The notes below the pieces were generated by a model. The model had not been told where the DNA came from and made no database searches. It worked only from the letters and a program-made list of their open reading frames with translations. The position numbers and the translations under genes were made by a program. This document shows positions 51,741 through 61,228 of a stretch of DNA of 64,000 bases, piece by piece. The stretch comes from Desulfarculus baarsii DSM 2075. Lineage in GTDB: Bacteria > Desulfobacterota > Desulfarculia > Desulfarculales > Desulfarculaceae. How positions within the stretch are numbered: the first letter of the stretch is position 1; the number at the start of each line of letters is the position of its first letter. Location of the stretch: assembly GCF_000143965.1 (NCBI RefSeq), contig NC_014365.1, positions 2,135,501 to 2,199,500 of the forward strand. Reading direction: 5' to 3'.

Positions 51741-54700
51741 CTAGGCGGCCATGGAGGCGCCTTCCATGAGCGAGACGCTGAGCAGCTTGCTGATGCCCCG
51801 CTCTTCCATGGTCACGCCGTAGAGCACGTCCATGATCTCCATGGTGCGGCGGTTGTGGGTGATGGTGATGATCTGCGAATGCTGGCCAAGCTGGCGCACC
51901 AAGTCCAGGAAACGGCCGGTGTTGGCCTCGTCCAGGGGCGCGTCCACCTCGTCGAGGATGCAAAAGGGCGCGGGCCGGATCAAAAACAGGGCAAACAGCA
52001 CGGCCACGGCGGCCAGGGCTTTTTCCCCGCCGCTCAACGCCTCCAGGTTCTTGACTTTTTTGCCCGGCGGCTCCACCAGCAGGTGCAGGCCGGCCTCCAA
52101 CGGATCGACGCCCTCGTCCAAGACCAGCCTGGCCGAGCCACCGCCGAAGAGCACCGGAAACACCGTGCCCAGGCGCTGGTTGACTTCTTCGAGGGTGTCC
52201 ATGAAGCGGTCGCGGCTGGTGCGGTTGATCTTGCGGATGGCTTGGCGCAGGTCATCCAGCGAGGCGTCCAGGTCGGCCTTTTGCTCGGTCAGAAAACGAT
52301 GGCGCTCTTGCAGGGCCTCGTGCTCGACGATGGCCTCCATGTTCACCGGGCCCAACCGGCCCAGAAGCACCCGCAGCTTGTCCAGACGCTGACGGTTGGC
52401 CTGGGGGTCAAAGGGCCCGGCCGGCAGATGGGTCGCCAGATCCTGGGCCAGATCCACCCGGCAGCGCTCCAGAACCTGCTCGCGCAGTTGGTCGCGGCGC
52501 ATTTCCAACTCGCGGCGCTTGAATTCGTGGGCCTGGATTTCGGCCTCGATGCTCTTTTGACCGGCCCTGGCGGCCTTGATTTCGGCCTCCAGGGCCATGG
52601 CCCGGGCCTGAATCTCGCCGTGACCCTGGCGGGCTTGATTATAGGCGGCCTCCAGGCTGTCCAGTTGCTCGTAAAGCCCGCCCAGGCGCGTTTGTTCGCC
52701 CTGGCGGCGGGCCAACAACGACCGGACCGACTCGTCGGCCCCGGCTATCTCGTCGTCGAGCGATTGACGGCGCTGGCCGGCCGCGGCCGTCTCGCGCTCC
52801 AGGCGCTTGGCCTCCTGGGCGGCGTGATCGGCCTCGCTCTGGCGAGAAGCCGCGCGCAGCTTGACCTCGCTTTCGCGGGTGCGGGCGTCCTCCAGGGCCT
52901 CGCGGGCCTCGTCCAGGGCCTCTTGGGCCTGGCTCAGCTCATCCTCCAGCCGTTGGCCGATTTGTTCCAACTCCTCGGCCTCGGCGGCCAAATCTTCTTG
53001 CTCTTGGCGCAGTTGGGCCAATTCCTCCAAGGCCTCGCCATGGTCGAACTCCAGGCCTTCCAGGCGACGGCGGCGTTGGCCGGCGGCCTCTTGCAGGGCG
53101 CTTGAATGCTGCCTGGCCCGTTGCAGTTCTCGCTGTCCGGCTTGCAGTTGGCTGGCCACCTCGGTAGCCTGGGCCTCGACGCGGGCCATGTCGGCCTGAA
53201 GCGCCTGGCGCTGGGCGCTCAGATCATCCAGCAGCAGCCGAGACTGCTCCAGTTGCTGGCGGCGCTTGGTCAATTCGTTGCGCTGGCCAAGCACCGAGCC
53301 GCCCGATTGGCCCTGATCGCCAGCCAAGGTGAGCAAGGCCGGGCCATCCAAGCGCAGCCCCCCGGCGGCCACCACGGCCTGCCCCGGCAAAAGCCCCGGC
53401 GCGGCGGCCCAGGCCGCGGCTTGGTCGGCGCAGCAACCCACGCCCTCCAGCAAGTGGGCCAACGCCTCCAGCCCCGGCGCGAAGGTGGCCAGCTCCACCG
53501 CCCGCGTCGCCTCGGCCGGCGCGGCCACCCCCCGCGTGGCCAGCCGATCCAGGGCCACCACGCGTAGCGCCCCCAGGCCTTCTCGCGCCGCCCAGTGGGT
53601 CAGCGCCTCGGCCTCGGCCGCGCCTTGCACGATGAGCGCCTGCAACCACGGCCCCAGGGCCAGGGCCAGCAGTTCCTCATGGCCAGGCTTGGCTTCCACC
53701 CGCTGGACCACCAGCCCGAGCAAGGCCACCGGCAGTTGACCGGCCTGGGCCGCGGCCACGACCTGGCGCACCGACTCGGCGGCCCAGTTCAACGAGCCCA
53801 GGCTCAACTCCAGGGCCTCGACGCCAGCGGACAGGGCCTGATGAGCCTTGGCTTGATCGTCCTCGTCGCGCCGCAGGGCGCGCAGACCATCCTGCTGGCT
53901 TTTCTGGCGCTGCTGCAAGGCGTCGGCCCGGGCCTGGGCCGCGGCCAGATCGGCGGTCAACTCCTTGATGCGCTGGACGGCCTGGGCCAGATCGTCCTCG
54001 GCCTGGGCCAGTTCGTCCTCCAACTCGCCGCGCCTGATGGCCAGTTGTTCTTGCCGGCGGCGAATCTCGGCCTGACGCCGCTCCAGGTCGCCCAGGCGGT
54101 TGTTGATCTGGCCCCGCCGCGAGAGATGATCGACCAGGCGGTGCTTGGCCTCGTCGGCCCGACGCTGGCGCACGCGCAGCGATTCCTGAGCCAGGGCCAC
54201 CTGCTCGGCGGCCTCCTCGGCCAGGCGCTGGCCCGACTGAGCCTCGGCGCGGCAGCGTTCGGCCCTGGCCGCGGCCTTGGCCATATCCTCGCCCATGGTC
54301 TTTAGCCGACCGACCAGTTCGTCGCGCTCGCCGCCCAGGCGCTGGGCCAGGCGGCGCATGTTTTCGGCCTCGCGGCCCAAGAGGGTCAGCTCGTTTTCGG
54401 CCCGCTGGATGGCCCCTTGGGTCTCCAGGCGTTTGGCCCCGGCCTGGTCGATGAGCTGCTCGGCCTCCAGCATGGCCAGGCGCGCCCGCTCCAGGTCGGT
54501 CTCCTGGATGCTCAGATTGCGCTGGGTCAGCTCCAGTTGGGCCGTGGCGGCGGCCAGTTCGGCGCTCACCTCGCCGTGGGCCTGGCCCAGGGCGGCGAAC
54601 TCAAAACTGCCCAGGGCCAAGTCAAGCTCGCGGATTTTGTCGCGCAACTCTTTGTGACGCATGGCTTTTTTGGCCTGACGTTGCAGCCGGGCCATCTGCG

Positions 54701-55307
54701 AGTCCACCTCGATGATGATGTCTTGCAGGCGGTCGAGGTTTTCCCGCGCCCCTTCCATCTTCTTGAGGCTTTGTTTTTTTTGATTTTTGTAGCGGGTGAT
54801 GCCGGCGGCCTCCTCGACCCACAGGCGGCGCTCTTCGGGCCGCGAGTCGATGAACGAAGCCACCTTGCCTTGCTCGATGATGGCGTAGGCCCGGTTGCCC
54901 AGGCCGGTGTCCATGAGCAGTTGCTGGATGTCCTTGAGCCGGCAGGGCCGGCGGTTGATCTGATAATCGCTTTCGCCGTTGCGATAGAGCCGGCGGGTGA
55001 CCATGATCTCGGCCAAGTCGGCGTATTGCGGGGCGCTGATGGTCCCGGCGTTTTCAAAGACGATCGACACCTCGGCCAGGCCGGTGGGCTTGTGCGACTG
55101 GGCCCCGTTGAAGATCACGTCCTCCATGGCCTGGCCGCGCAACTGACGGGCCGACTGCTCGCCCAACACCCAGCGGATGGCGTCGACCACGTTGGATTTG
55201 CCGCAGCCATTGGGCCCCACCACCGCGCACAGGCCGTCGGGAAAATCCAACACCGCCCGCTGGGCAAAGGATTTGAAGCCGCTGATTTCCAGTCGTTTGA
55301 CCTTCAT
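51741..55307 (-). CDS. smc: Chromosome partition protein Smc
   Basis: The 1188-residue protein has Walker A GPNGCGKSNVVDAIRWVLGE at the N-terminus, two long Ala/Gln/Glu/Arg-rich coiled coils around a hinge near residue 520-650, and a C-terminal signature LSGGEKALAAVAVLFALF with Walker B PFCILDEVDAPLDEANT. Smc organises and segregates the chromosome with ScpA/ScpB. The ATG at 55307 follows GGAGG. ftsY follows downstream, the common order. Confidence 0.97.
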   Translation of the reverse strand: MKVKRLEISGFKSFAQRAVLDFPDGLCAVVGPNGCGKSNVVDAIRWVLGEQSARQLRGQAMEDVIFNGAQSHKPTGLAEVSIVFENAGTISAPQYADLAEIMVTRRLYRNGESDYQINRRPCRLKDIQQLLMDTGLGNRAYAIIEQGKVASFIDSRPEERRLWVEEAAGITRYKNQKKQSLKKMEGARENLDRLQDIIIEVDSQMARLQRQAKKAMRHKELRDKIRELDLALGSFEFAALGQAHGEVSAELAAATAQLELTQRNLSIQETDLERARLAMLEAEQLIDQAGAKRLETQGAIQRAENELTLLGREAENMRRLAQRLGGERDELVGRLKTMGEDMAKAAARAERCRAEAQSGQRLAEEAAEQVALAQESLRVRQRRADEAKHRLVDHLSRRGQINNRLGDLERRQAEIRRRQEQLAIRRGELEDELAQAEDDLAQAVQRIKELTADLAAAQARADALQQRQKSQQDGLRALRRDEDDQAKAHQALSAGVEALELSLGSLNWAAESVRQVVAAAQAGQLPVALLGLVVQRVEAKPGHEELLALALGPWLQALIVQGAAEAEALTHWAAREGLGALRVVALDRLATRGVAAPAEATRAVELATFAPGLEALAHLLEGVGCCADQAAAWAAAPGLLPGQAVVAAGGLRLDGPALLTLAGDQGQSGGSVLGQRNELTKRRQQLEQSRLLLDDLSAQRQALQADMARVEAQATEVASQLQAGQRELQRARQHSSALQEAAGQRRRRLEGLEFDHGEALEELAQLRQEQEDLAAEAEELEQIGQRLEDELSQAQEALDEAREALEDARTRESEVKLRAASRQSEADHAAQEAKRLERETAAAGQRRQSLDDEIAGADESVRSLLARRQGEQTRLGGLYEQLDSLEAAYNQARQGHGEIQARAMALEAEIKAARAGQKSIEAEIQAHEFKRRELEMRRDQLREQVLERCRVDLAQDLATHLPAGPFDPQANRQRLDKLRVLLGRLGPVNMEAIVEHEALQERHRFLTEQKADLDASLDDLRQAIRKINRTSRDRFMDTLEEVNQRLGTVFPVLFGGGSARLVLDEGVDPLEAGLHLLVEPPGKKVKNLEALSGGEKALAAVAVLFALFLIRPAPFCILDEVDAPLDEANTGRFLDLVRQLGQHSQIITITHNRRTMEIMDVLYGVTMEERGISKLLSVSLMEGASMAA

Positions 55308-55366
55308 GACCGCCTCCAACCGCGCAAAGCATGGCCCTCGGGCCTGGAGCGGCCCTTAACGTGGCC

Positions 55367-55395
55367 CCATATTAAGTAGTGGCTGGCAAAATTGC
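55367..55395 (-). promoter_or_regulatory. Predicted promoter of smc
   Basis: On the minus strand TTGCAA (55395-55390) and TAATAT (55372-55367) have a 17-base spacer, 60 bases before the smc start. Confidence 0.45.
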
Positions 55396-55436
55396 AACAA
55401 TATCTTGTGTGACAAACGCTGTCGGCTGACAAAACT

Positions 55437-56951
55437 TCAAGGCGTGGCGGGCGACCAGCGGGCCAGATAGGGCCCCAGACGCAGCTTGCGGGCGGTGTTG
55501 GCCATGCTCATGTAGCGCACCTTGCCAAAGACCGGCCGCTCCGGCCCCCAGGGGCGGTCGTAGCGGCCCAGACACCACATTATGCCGCTGTGGGAGTTTG
55601 GGTCGCGGCCGTCCAGGGCCCAGCGGTCGTTGAGATGAACCATGATCGCCAGGGCCTGGGCCGGCGTCTCGGTCCAATGCAGGATCTTTTTGCCCCAGAG
55701 CATGCGCAGATAATTATGGATGCGCCCTTCCTGGCGTAGCTGGTTCTGCGCCGCGTTCCAGATCGCGCCATGGGTCCGGGCCGTTTCCAGGCGCTCCAGG
55801 TCGTAGACGTATGGCCGGGGGTCGGCGGCGTGGGCGGCCAGGGTCTGGCCGGCCCAATCGGGCAGGGACTCCAGCTTGCCTTCCTGGCCCGGCCGGTGAT
55901 GGCAGAAGTTATAGCCCAGCTCGCGCCAGGTGATGAACTGGTCGGCAAAGGCCTCGGCCGTCGGGCTCAGGCCCCACCAGCCCTGGCGCGCGCCCTTGGC
56001 CGGCCCGCCCACGCGTTGAGGCGACCAACCCTCGACATCCGCCAGGGCCGCGAAAACCTGGTGCGCGGCGATGTGGCCAAAGTGCAGATACGGTGAAAGC
56101 CCGCTGCCGACGTCCTCGGCCGGCTGATTGCGCAGTTGGTCGTAGAGCGCCAGGCCCCGGCCCAAAAAGCGCGCCAACGTCGCGCCAGCCGCCGCCGCCC
56201 CGCCGACGCGGCCGACAACCGGCCCCACGGCGTGATCGATGGCCAGGCCGGCGATCAAGGCCTGGGGTCGGGCCAAATCCGCCGACCAGGCCGGCGGCCA
56301 GCGCTCGATGATCCAGCGGGGCAGGATCGGCGGCGGCGCGGGGAGACCAGCCAGCGGATCGGCCACGGGCGGCTGGGCCAGGTGTTCGGGCAGGTTTTTT
56401 TGCAAAAAACGCCTGAAGGCGTGGGCCGTGGGAAATGCGTGATCGCTGGCGGCCAGGGGCAGCAGGCCGCAGGAATCCACCGCCTCCAGGCGCGCGGCGC
56501 ATTGGGCGGCGGCGGCGGCCAACATGGCCGGGATGAAAAACGTCGGGTAGTCGTCGGCCACCACCGCGCAGGCCCGCTGGGCCAGGGCGGCCAAAAGACC
56601 CTTGCCCGCCCCGCGCGCCGGCTCCACGTAGGGGTAATAAAGCGCCCCACGGCCGGCCAGGGCGGCGGCGTTGGCGGCCATGCCTTGCAGGATAAAGCAA
56701 TGCAGCCGCTCCGAGGCGTGGGGATAATCCAGGCGCAGGGCCTCCAGAATCACCAGCGGCCGCTTCAACTCGCCGGCCAGCCAGGCCGCCCGTTGCAGGC
56801 CGAAGTTCCAGCCCGTCCGGCGCTGGGCGCACATCCAATAGAGCACGTAATCGCCGGCCGGGTCGAGCGGCCGTTGGTTGAGCGGCCGGATTCTGATCGT
56901 CGGGACGGGCTGCACGAATATTCTCCCCTCGGACGCACGGGCCGTTGACAT
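55437..56951 (-). CDS. Class II deoxyribodipyrimidine photolyase
   Basis: The 504-residue protein has an N-terminal antenna domain (YVLYWMCAQRRTGWNFGLQR) and a C-terminal FAD domain with LSPYLHFGHIAAHQVF, FITWRELGYNFCHH and ILHWTETPAQALAIMVHLND, the class II pattern (LNDR, GRDPNSHSGIMWCLG). It repairs cyclobutane pyrimidine dimers using light. It diverges from a DUF523-DUF1722 gene over a 76-base AT-rich gap. Confidence 0.95.
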   Translation of the reverse strand: MSTARASEGRIFVQPVPTIRIRPLNQRPLDPAGDYVLYWMCAQRRTGWNFGLQRAAWLAGELKRPLVILEALRLDYPHASERLHCFILQGMAANAAALAGRGALYYPYVEPARGAGKGLLAALAQRACAVVADDYPTFFIPAMLAAAAAQCAARLEAVDSCGLLPLAASDHAFPTAHAFRRFLQKNLPEHLAQPPVADPLAGLPAPPPILPRWIIERWPPAWSADLARPQALIAGLAIDHAVGPVVGRVGGAAAAGATLARFLGRGLALYDQLRNQPAEDVGSGLSPYLHFGHIAAHQVFAALADVEGWSPQRVGGPAKGARQGWWGLSPTAEAFADQFITWRELGYNFCHHRPGQEGKLESLPDWAGQTLAAHAADPRPYVYDLERLETARTHGAIWNAAQNQLRQEGRIHNYLRMLWGKKILHWTETPAQALAIMVHLNDRWALDGRDPNSHSGIMWCLGRYDRPWGPERPVFGKVRYMSMANTARKLRLGPYLARWSPATP

Positions 56952-57027
56952 GGCCCGGTCAGCGGGCCAACCATATATTATTAATTATTATAGGCCATGA
57001 CTGCCCAATCATGGCGGGAGCAAAGCC
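56952..57027. promoter_or_regulatory. Divergent promoter region of photolyase and DUF523-DUF1722 genes
   Basis: The gap includes a near-palindromic AT-rich run, TATTATTAATTATTATA (56973-56991 approx.), exceptional in this GC-rich window. It probably carries back-to-back -10 boxes; no operator was identified. Confidence 0.35.
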
Positions 57028-57996
57028 ATGCGACAATTCGCCCGGCCCAAAGTGGCGCTCAGCCAATGCCTGGGAAGCACGGCCTGTCGGTGGAACGGCG
57101 CGGCCATCGACGACCCCTTCGTGCGGCGGCTGGCCGCTCACGTGGATTTTCTGCCGGTCTGCCCGGAGATGGCCATCGGCCTGGGCGCGCCGCGAGCGCC
57201 GCTGCGCGTGGTCGACGACGGCTCGGGCCCGCGACTGTTGCAGCCGGCCACGGGGTTGGATCACACCCGGGCCATGGTCGAGTTTTGCCAAAATCATCTG
57301 GCCGGGCTGACGGCGGTGGACGGCTTTTTGTTAAAAGACCGCTCGCCCTCGTGCGGGCCCCACGGCGTGCGCATCTACGCCGGGCCGCAAAAAGGCGCGT
57401 CATCGCGCCAGGGCGGCGATTTTTTCGGCCTGATGGCCCAGCAAACCCACCCCCGCGCCGCCATCGAGACCGAAGGCCGCCTGCGCAACTTCACCCTGCG
57501 CGAACATTTTCTGACCAAGTTGTTCACCCTGGCCGCCTTTGGCCAAGTGGCCGCCTCGGAGCGTTTGTCGGCCCTGGTCGAGTTTCAGGCCGCCAACAAG
57601 CTGCTGCTGATGGCCTACAACCAACAGGCCATGCGCGCCCTGGGCCGCGTGGTCGCCGCCGGCCGCGACGCCGACTGGCCGACGCTCACCGCGCAATACG
57701 CCAACGTCTTGCAACAGGCCCTGGCTCGCCAAGCCAGCCGGGCCAATCACCAAAACGCCCTGCAACACGCCATGGGCTGGTTCAAAAAAGACCTCACCGG
57801 CCCGGAAAAGGCCCATTTCCTTGATTTGCTGGCCAAATACCGCGCCGGCAAAGCGCCCCTGGCCGTCTTGCAGGCCCTGGTGGCCGGCTGGGCCATCCGC
57901 CACCAAAACAGCTATCTGGCGGGTCAGAGCTATCTGCGGCCTTATCCGGAAGATTTGCTGGACTTGGGCGATTCGGGCAAGGGCCGAGACTTTTAA
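57028..57996 (+). CDS. DUF523 (TudS-like) and DUF1722 (YbgA-like) fusion protein
   Basis: The 322-residue protein has an N-terminal DUF523 domain with three Cys blocks: SQCLGSTACRWNG, VCPEMAIGLG and LLKDRSPSCG. These match the cluster-binding cysteines of TudS-type [4Fe-4S] desulfidases. The C-terminal about 160 residues are DUF1722 (REHFLTKLFTLAAFGQVAAS, then YRAGKAPLAVLQALV and SYLRPYPEDL). The E. coli DUF1722 gene ybgA precedes the photolyase gene, so the pairing is conserved here in a divergent form. A role in handling thio-nucleobases or UV damage is inference. Confidence 0.9.
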   Translation: MRQFARPKVALSQCLGSTACRWNGAAIDDPFVRRLAAHVDFLPVCPEMAIGLGAPRAPLRVVDDGSGPRLLQPATGLDHTRAMVEFCQNHLAGLTAVDGFLLKDRSPSCGPHGVRIYAGPQKGASSRQGGDFFGLMAQQTHPRAAIETEGRLRNFTLREHFLTKLFTLAAFGQVAASERLSALVEFQAANKLLLMAYNQQAMRALGRVVAAGRDADWPTLTAQYANVLQQALARQASRANHQNALQHAMGWFKKDLTGPEKAHFLDLLAKYRAGKAPLAVLQALVAGWAIRHQNSYLAGQSYLRPYPEDLLDLGDSGKGRDF

Positions 57997-58028
57997 GGCG
58001 GCCCCGGCCGCATCTGGCCAGGGCCGCC
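57997..58028. terminator. Hairpin between DUF523 and glyS genes
   Basis: GGCGGCCC (57997-58004) pairs with GGGCCGCC (58021-58028), between convergent genes. T-tracts are weak. Confidence 0.45.
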
Positions 58029-58080
58029 CGTGATGGCAAGCCCGATCGGCGCGTAGGGGCCGATCGAACGCAAGCAGGCG

Positions 58081-60168
58081 TTATAGCTGTAAATAGGTAA
58101 ACTCGGCCAGACCGCGGAACAGCCGGGCCACGCTCTCCAGCAGGGCCAAGCGGTTTTGGCGCACGGCCTGGTCGTTGTCCATGACCAACACGCCGTCAAA
58201 AAAGGCGTCGATGGGCCCTTTCAGCTCCGAGAGCCGTCGCAAAAATTGGGCGTAATCGCCGCTGGCGAACAGGGCCTGGGCCTCGTCGGCCACGGCCAGG
58301 ACGGCCTGGCGCAACTGGCGCTCGGCCTCGATGGTCATCAACGCCGGGTCGGGCGCGTGGCTCGGAACCTGGGCCGCCTCTTTTTTGAGGATGTTCATCA
58401 CCCGCTTCATGCCCGCGGCCAACGGCGCGAAATCGGGCGAATCCTTGACTGCCGCCAGGGCCTTGGCCCGGGCCATGGCCGCGCCGGGATCGTCCAGGCC
58501 GGCGGCCAGGACGGCCTGGGCCACATCGGTGGGCGCGCCGGCCTCGGCCATCAGGCCGGCCAGCCGCGCCGCGAAGAACTTGGTCACCTCGTCGGCCACG
58601 GTCTGATCCGCGGCGCTCAGACGGCCCGCCAGGCCGGCCAGGGCCTGGGCCAGGGTCTGGCTCAGCGAGATGGTCAGGTTTTTTTCCATCAGCAAACGCA
58701 GCACGGCGATGGCCGCCCGGCGCAGGGCGTAGGGGTCGGCCGCGCCGGTGGGGGCCTCGCCCACGCCGAACAGCCCGCAGATGGTGTCGATGCGGTCGGC
58801 CAGGCCCACCAGCGCGCCGATCATGCCCTTTGGCAGGGGCGCGTCGGCCCCCACGGGCTGGTAGTGCTCGGCGATGGCCGTGGCCACCTGGGGGTCTTCG
58901 CCGTCGCGGCGGGCGTATTCAGCGCCGATGACGCCTTGCAGGCTGGGGAATTCGCCGACCATGCCGGTGACGAGATCGCACTTGGCCAGTTGGGCCGCGC
59001 GGCGGGTCGGCTCAACCAGTTCCGGAGCCAGGCGCTGGGCCAGCCAGACGGCCAGGTCGATCACGCGCTGGACTTTATCGAAACTGGAGCCCAACTTGGC
59101 GTGATAGGTCACGTTTTGCAGGTCGCCCAGATAGTCGGCCAGGGGCCTCTTGCGGTCCTCGTCCAAAAAAAACCTGGCGTCGGCCAGGCGGGCGCGCAAG
59201 ACCCGCTGATGGCCATTGGCCACCACGGCCAAATCGCGGGGCGTGGTGTTGTTGACGGCGATGAAGGCCGGCAGGAGCCTGCCCTGGTCGTCTTCCAGCG
59301 AATGATAGCGCTGGTGCTCGCGCATGGCCGTGATCACCACCTCGCGGGGCACTTCCAAAAACTGCTTGTCGAACGAGCCCCAACAGGCCGTGGGTTGCTC
59401 GACCAGGTCGGCGTTTTCCAGCAGCAAGGCCTCGTCGGCCAACAGCCGGCCGCCGGCCTGGGCCGCGGCCTGGGCCACCTGTTGGCGGGTGGCCTCGATG
59501 CGCTCCGGCCGATCGACCAGCACATGGGCCTGGCGCAGCTTTGTCAGATAATCCTCGCCGCCGCGCACCTGGATGGCCTGGGGGGCCATGAAGCGGTGGC
59601 CACGGGTCTGGTCGCCGCTCTTGACGCCGGTGATCTCCAGGGGCACGACCTGGCCGTCGAACAGGGCCACGAACCAATGGATGGGCCGGGCAAAGCGGAA
59701 CTTCTCGGAGCCCCAGCGCATGGATTTGGCAAAATGCAGCGATTCGACGAGCTTGACCAGCAGCTCGGGCAAAACGGCCATGGCCGGCCGGCCGGCGATG
59801 GTCTTGACGTAGCCCAGGCGGGGGCCCTTGTCGGTGTCGATGAACGTGAGGCTGGTCAGCTCCACGCCCTGGCTCTTGGCAAAGCCCAAGGCCGCCTTGG
59901 TGGGCTCGCCGTTTTGGTCATAGGCGTTGGCCTTGGGCGGGCCCAGCACTTGCTCCTGGCGGTCTGGTTGGATCGCGGCCAGGTTCCGCGCCCACAGGGC
60001 CAGGCGACGCGGCGCGCCAAAGGCCTTGACCTGGGCGGCGTCCGGGCTGGCGCACAGCCCTTCGCGGACGAGCATCTCGGCGCCAAGGGCGGCCATTTGT
60101 TCGATGCCCGGGGCCACGAAACGGGCCGGCATTTCCTCGCAGCCGATCTCGAACAGCAGCTCGGCCAT
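58081..60168 (-). CDS. glyS: Glycyl-tRNA synthetase beta subunit
   Basis: The 695-residue protein begins AELLFEIGCEEMPARFVAPG and has HEQRY-type REHQRYHSLED, DARFFLDED, and the C-terminal helical DALR-like region (AFFDGVLVMDNDQAVRQNRL). It recognises tRNA-Gly for the alpha2beta2 synthetase. The start ATG shares a base with the glyQ stop (TGATG). Confidence 0.97.
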   Translation of the reverse strand: MAELLFEIGCEEMPARFVAPGIEQMAALGAEMLVREGLCASPDAAQVKAFGAPRRLALWARNLAAIQPDRQEQVLGPPKANAYDQNGEPTKAALGFAKSQGVELTSLTFIDTDKGPRLGYVKTIAGRPAMAVLPELLVKLVESLHFAKSMRWGSEKFRFARPIHWFVALFDGQVVPLEITGVKSGDQTRGHRFMAPQAIQVRGGEDYLTKLRQAHVLVDRPERIEATRQQVAQAAAQAGGRLLADEALLLENADLVEQPTACWGSFDKQFLEVPREVVITAMREHQRYHSLEDDQGRLLPAFIAVNNTTPRDLAVVANGHQRVLRARLADARFFLDEDRKRPLADYLGDLQNVTYHAKLGSSFDKVQRVIDLAVWLAQRLAPELVEPTRRAAQLAKCDLVTGMVGEFPSLQGVIGAEYARRDGEDPQVATAIAEHYQPVGADAPLPKGMIGALVGLADRIDTICGLFGVGEAPTGAADPYALRRAAIAVLRLLMEKNLTISLSQTLAQALAGLAGRLSAADQTVADEVTKFFAARLAGLMAEAGAPTDVAQAVLAAGLDDPGAAMARAKALAAVKDSPDFAPLAAGMKRVMNILKKEAAQVPSHAPDPALMTIEAERQLRQAVLAVADEAQALFASGDYAQFLRRLSELKGPIDAFFDGVLVMDNDQAVRQNRLALLESVARLFRGLAEFTYLQL

Positions 60169-61046
60169 CAGGCCACCTCACGTTTCAGGAGCGGATGCCC
60201 CATTTGCTGACGCTGGTTGACATAGGCCTCGGCCGCCCGCCGGGCCAGATCGCGGATGCGAGCGATGTAGGCCGTGCGCTGGGTGACGCTGATGGCCCCC
60301 CGCGCCTCCAGCAGGTTGAAGGCGTGCGAACACTTCAGGCAATAATCATAGCCCGGCATGACCAGGCCGGCGGCCAGCACGCGCTTGGCCTCGGCCTCGT
60401 AGGAATCGAACAAACGCCAGAGCATGTCGATGTCGGCCACCTCGAAGTTGTAGGTGGAGTGCTCCCACTCGCCCTTGTGGTGCACGTCGCCATAGCGTAC
60501 GCCCTCGGTCCAGGCCAGGTCGTAGACGTTGTCCACGCCTTGCAGGTACATGGCGATGCGCTCCAGGCCGTAGGTGATCTCCACGCTCACCGGGTCCAGG
60601 TCGATGGAGCCGGCCTGCTGGAAATAGGTGAACTGGGTGATCTCCATGCCGTCGAGCCAGACCTCCCAGCCCACGCCCCAGGCGCCCAGGGTCGGCGACT
60701 CCCAGTCGTCCTCGACAAAGCGGATGTCGTGATCCAGCGGATCAACGCCAAAGGCGCGCAACGAGTCGAGGTAAAGCTCCTGCACGTTCAGCGGCGAGGG
60801 CTTGAGGATGACCTGATATTGATAATAATGTTGCAGGCGGTTGGGATTTTCGCCATATCGGCCATCGGTGGGCCGCCGCGAAGGCTCCACGTAGGCCGCC
60901 TTCCAGGGCTCGGGGCCCAGCACCCGCAGCAAGGTGTGAGGGTTGAAGGTGCCCGCGCCGACTTCGATGTCGTAGGACTGACCGATGATGCAGCCTTTTT
61001 TGGCCCAATAGCCTTGCAGGGCCATGATCAAGTCTTGAAACGTCAT
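60168..61046 (-). CDS. glyQ: Glycyl-tRNA synthetase alpha subunit
   Basis: The 292-residue protein begins [20 protein letters not shown] and includes [38 protein letters not shown] and [14 protein letters not shown]. It forms glycyl-adenylate and charges tRNA-Gly with GlyS. An ATG at 61061 would add five residues. The upstream open frame is artefactual. Confidence 0.97.
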   Translation of the reverse strand: MTFQDLIMALQGYWAKKGCIIGQSYDIEVGAGTFNPHTLLRVLGPEPWKAAYVEPSRRPTDGRYGENPNRLQHYYQYQVILKPSPLNVQELYLDSLRAFGVDPLDHDIRFVEDDWESPTLGAWGVGWEVWLDGMEITQFTYFQQAGSIDLDPVSVEITYGLERIAMYLQGVDNVYDLAWTEGVRYGDVHHKGEWEHSTYNFEVADIDMLWRLFDSYEAEAKRVLAAGLVMPGYDYCLKCSHAFNLLEARGAISVTQRTAYIARIRDLARRAAEAYVNQRQQMGHPLLKREVA

Positions 61047-61168
61047 TTTGCGTTCCACCATGAATGGTTGCGCCCGCCAGGGCTTTTTGCCAAGTATAGG
61101 AACTAACGATGCTATCATCCATGGCGCGATGTTGCAAGGGCCGTGGGCGAGCATCAAAGGGCCCTGAC

Positions 61169-61205
61169 AAAAAGCCGCCGGGCGGAAGCGACTCCACCCG
61201 GCGGC
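61169..61205 (-). terminator. Rho-independent terminator after the aspartate aminotransferase gene
   Basis: On the minus strand GCCGCCGGG and CCCGGCGGC (14-base loop) are followed by TTTTTG, 24 bases after the aminotransferase stop. Confidence 0.8.
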
Positions 61206-61228
61206 GATTGACTGGTTTTGGCGCGCGA

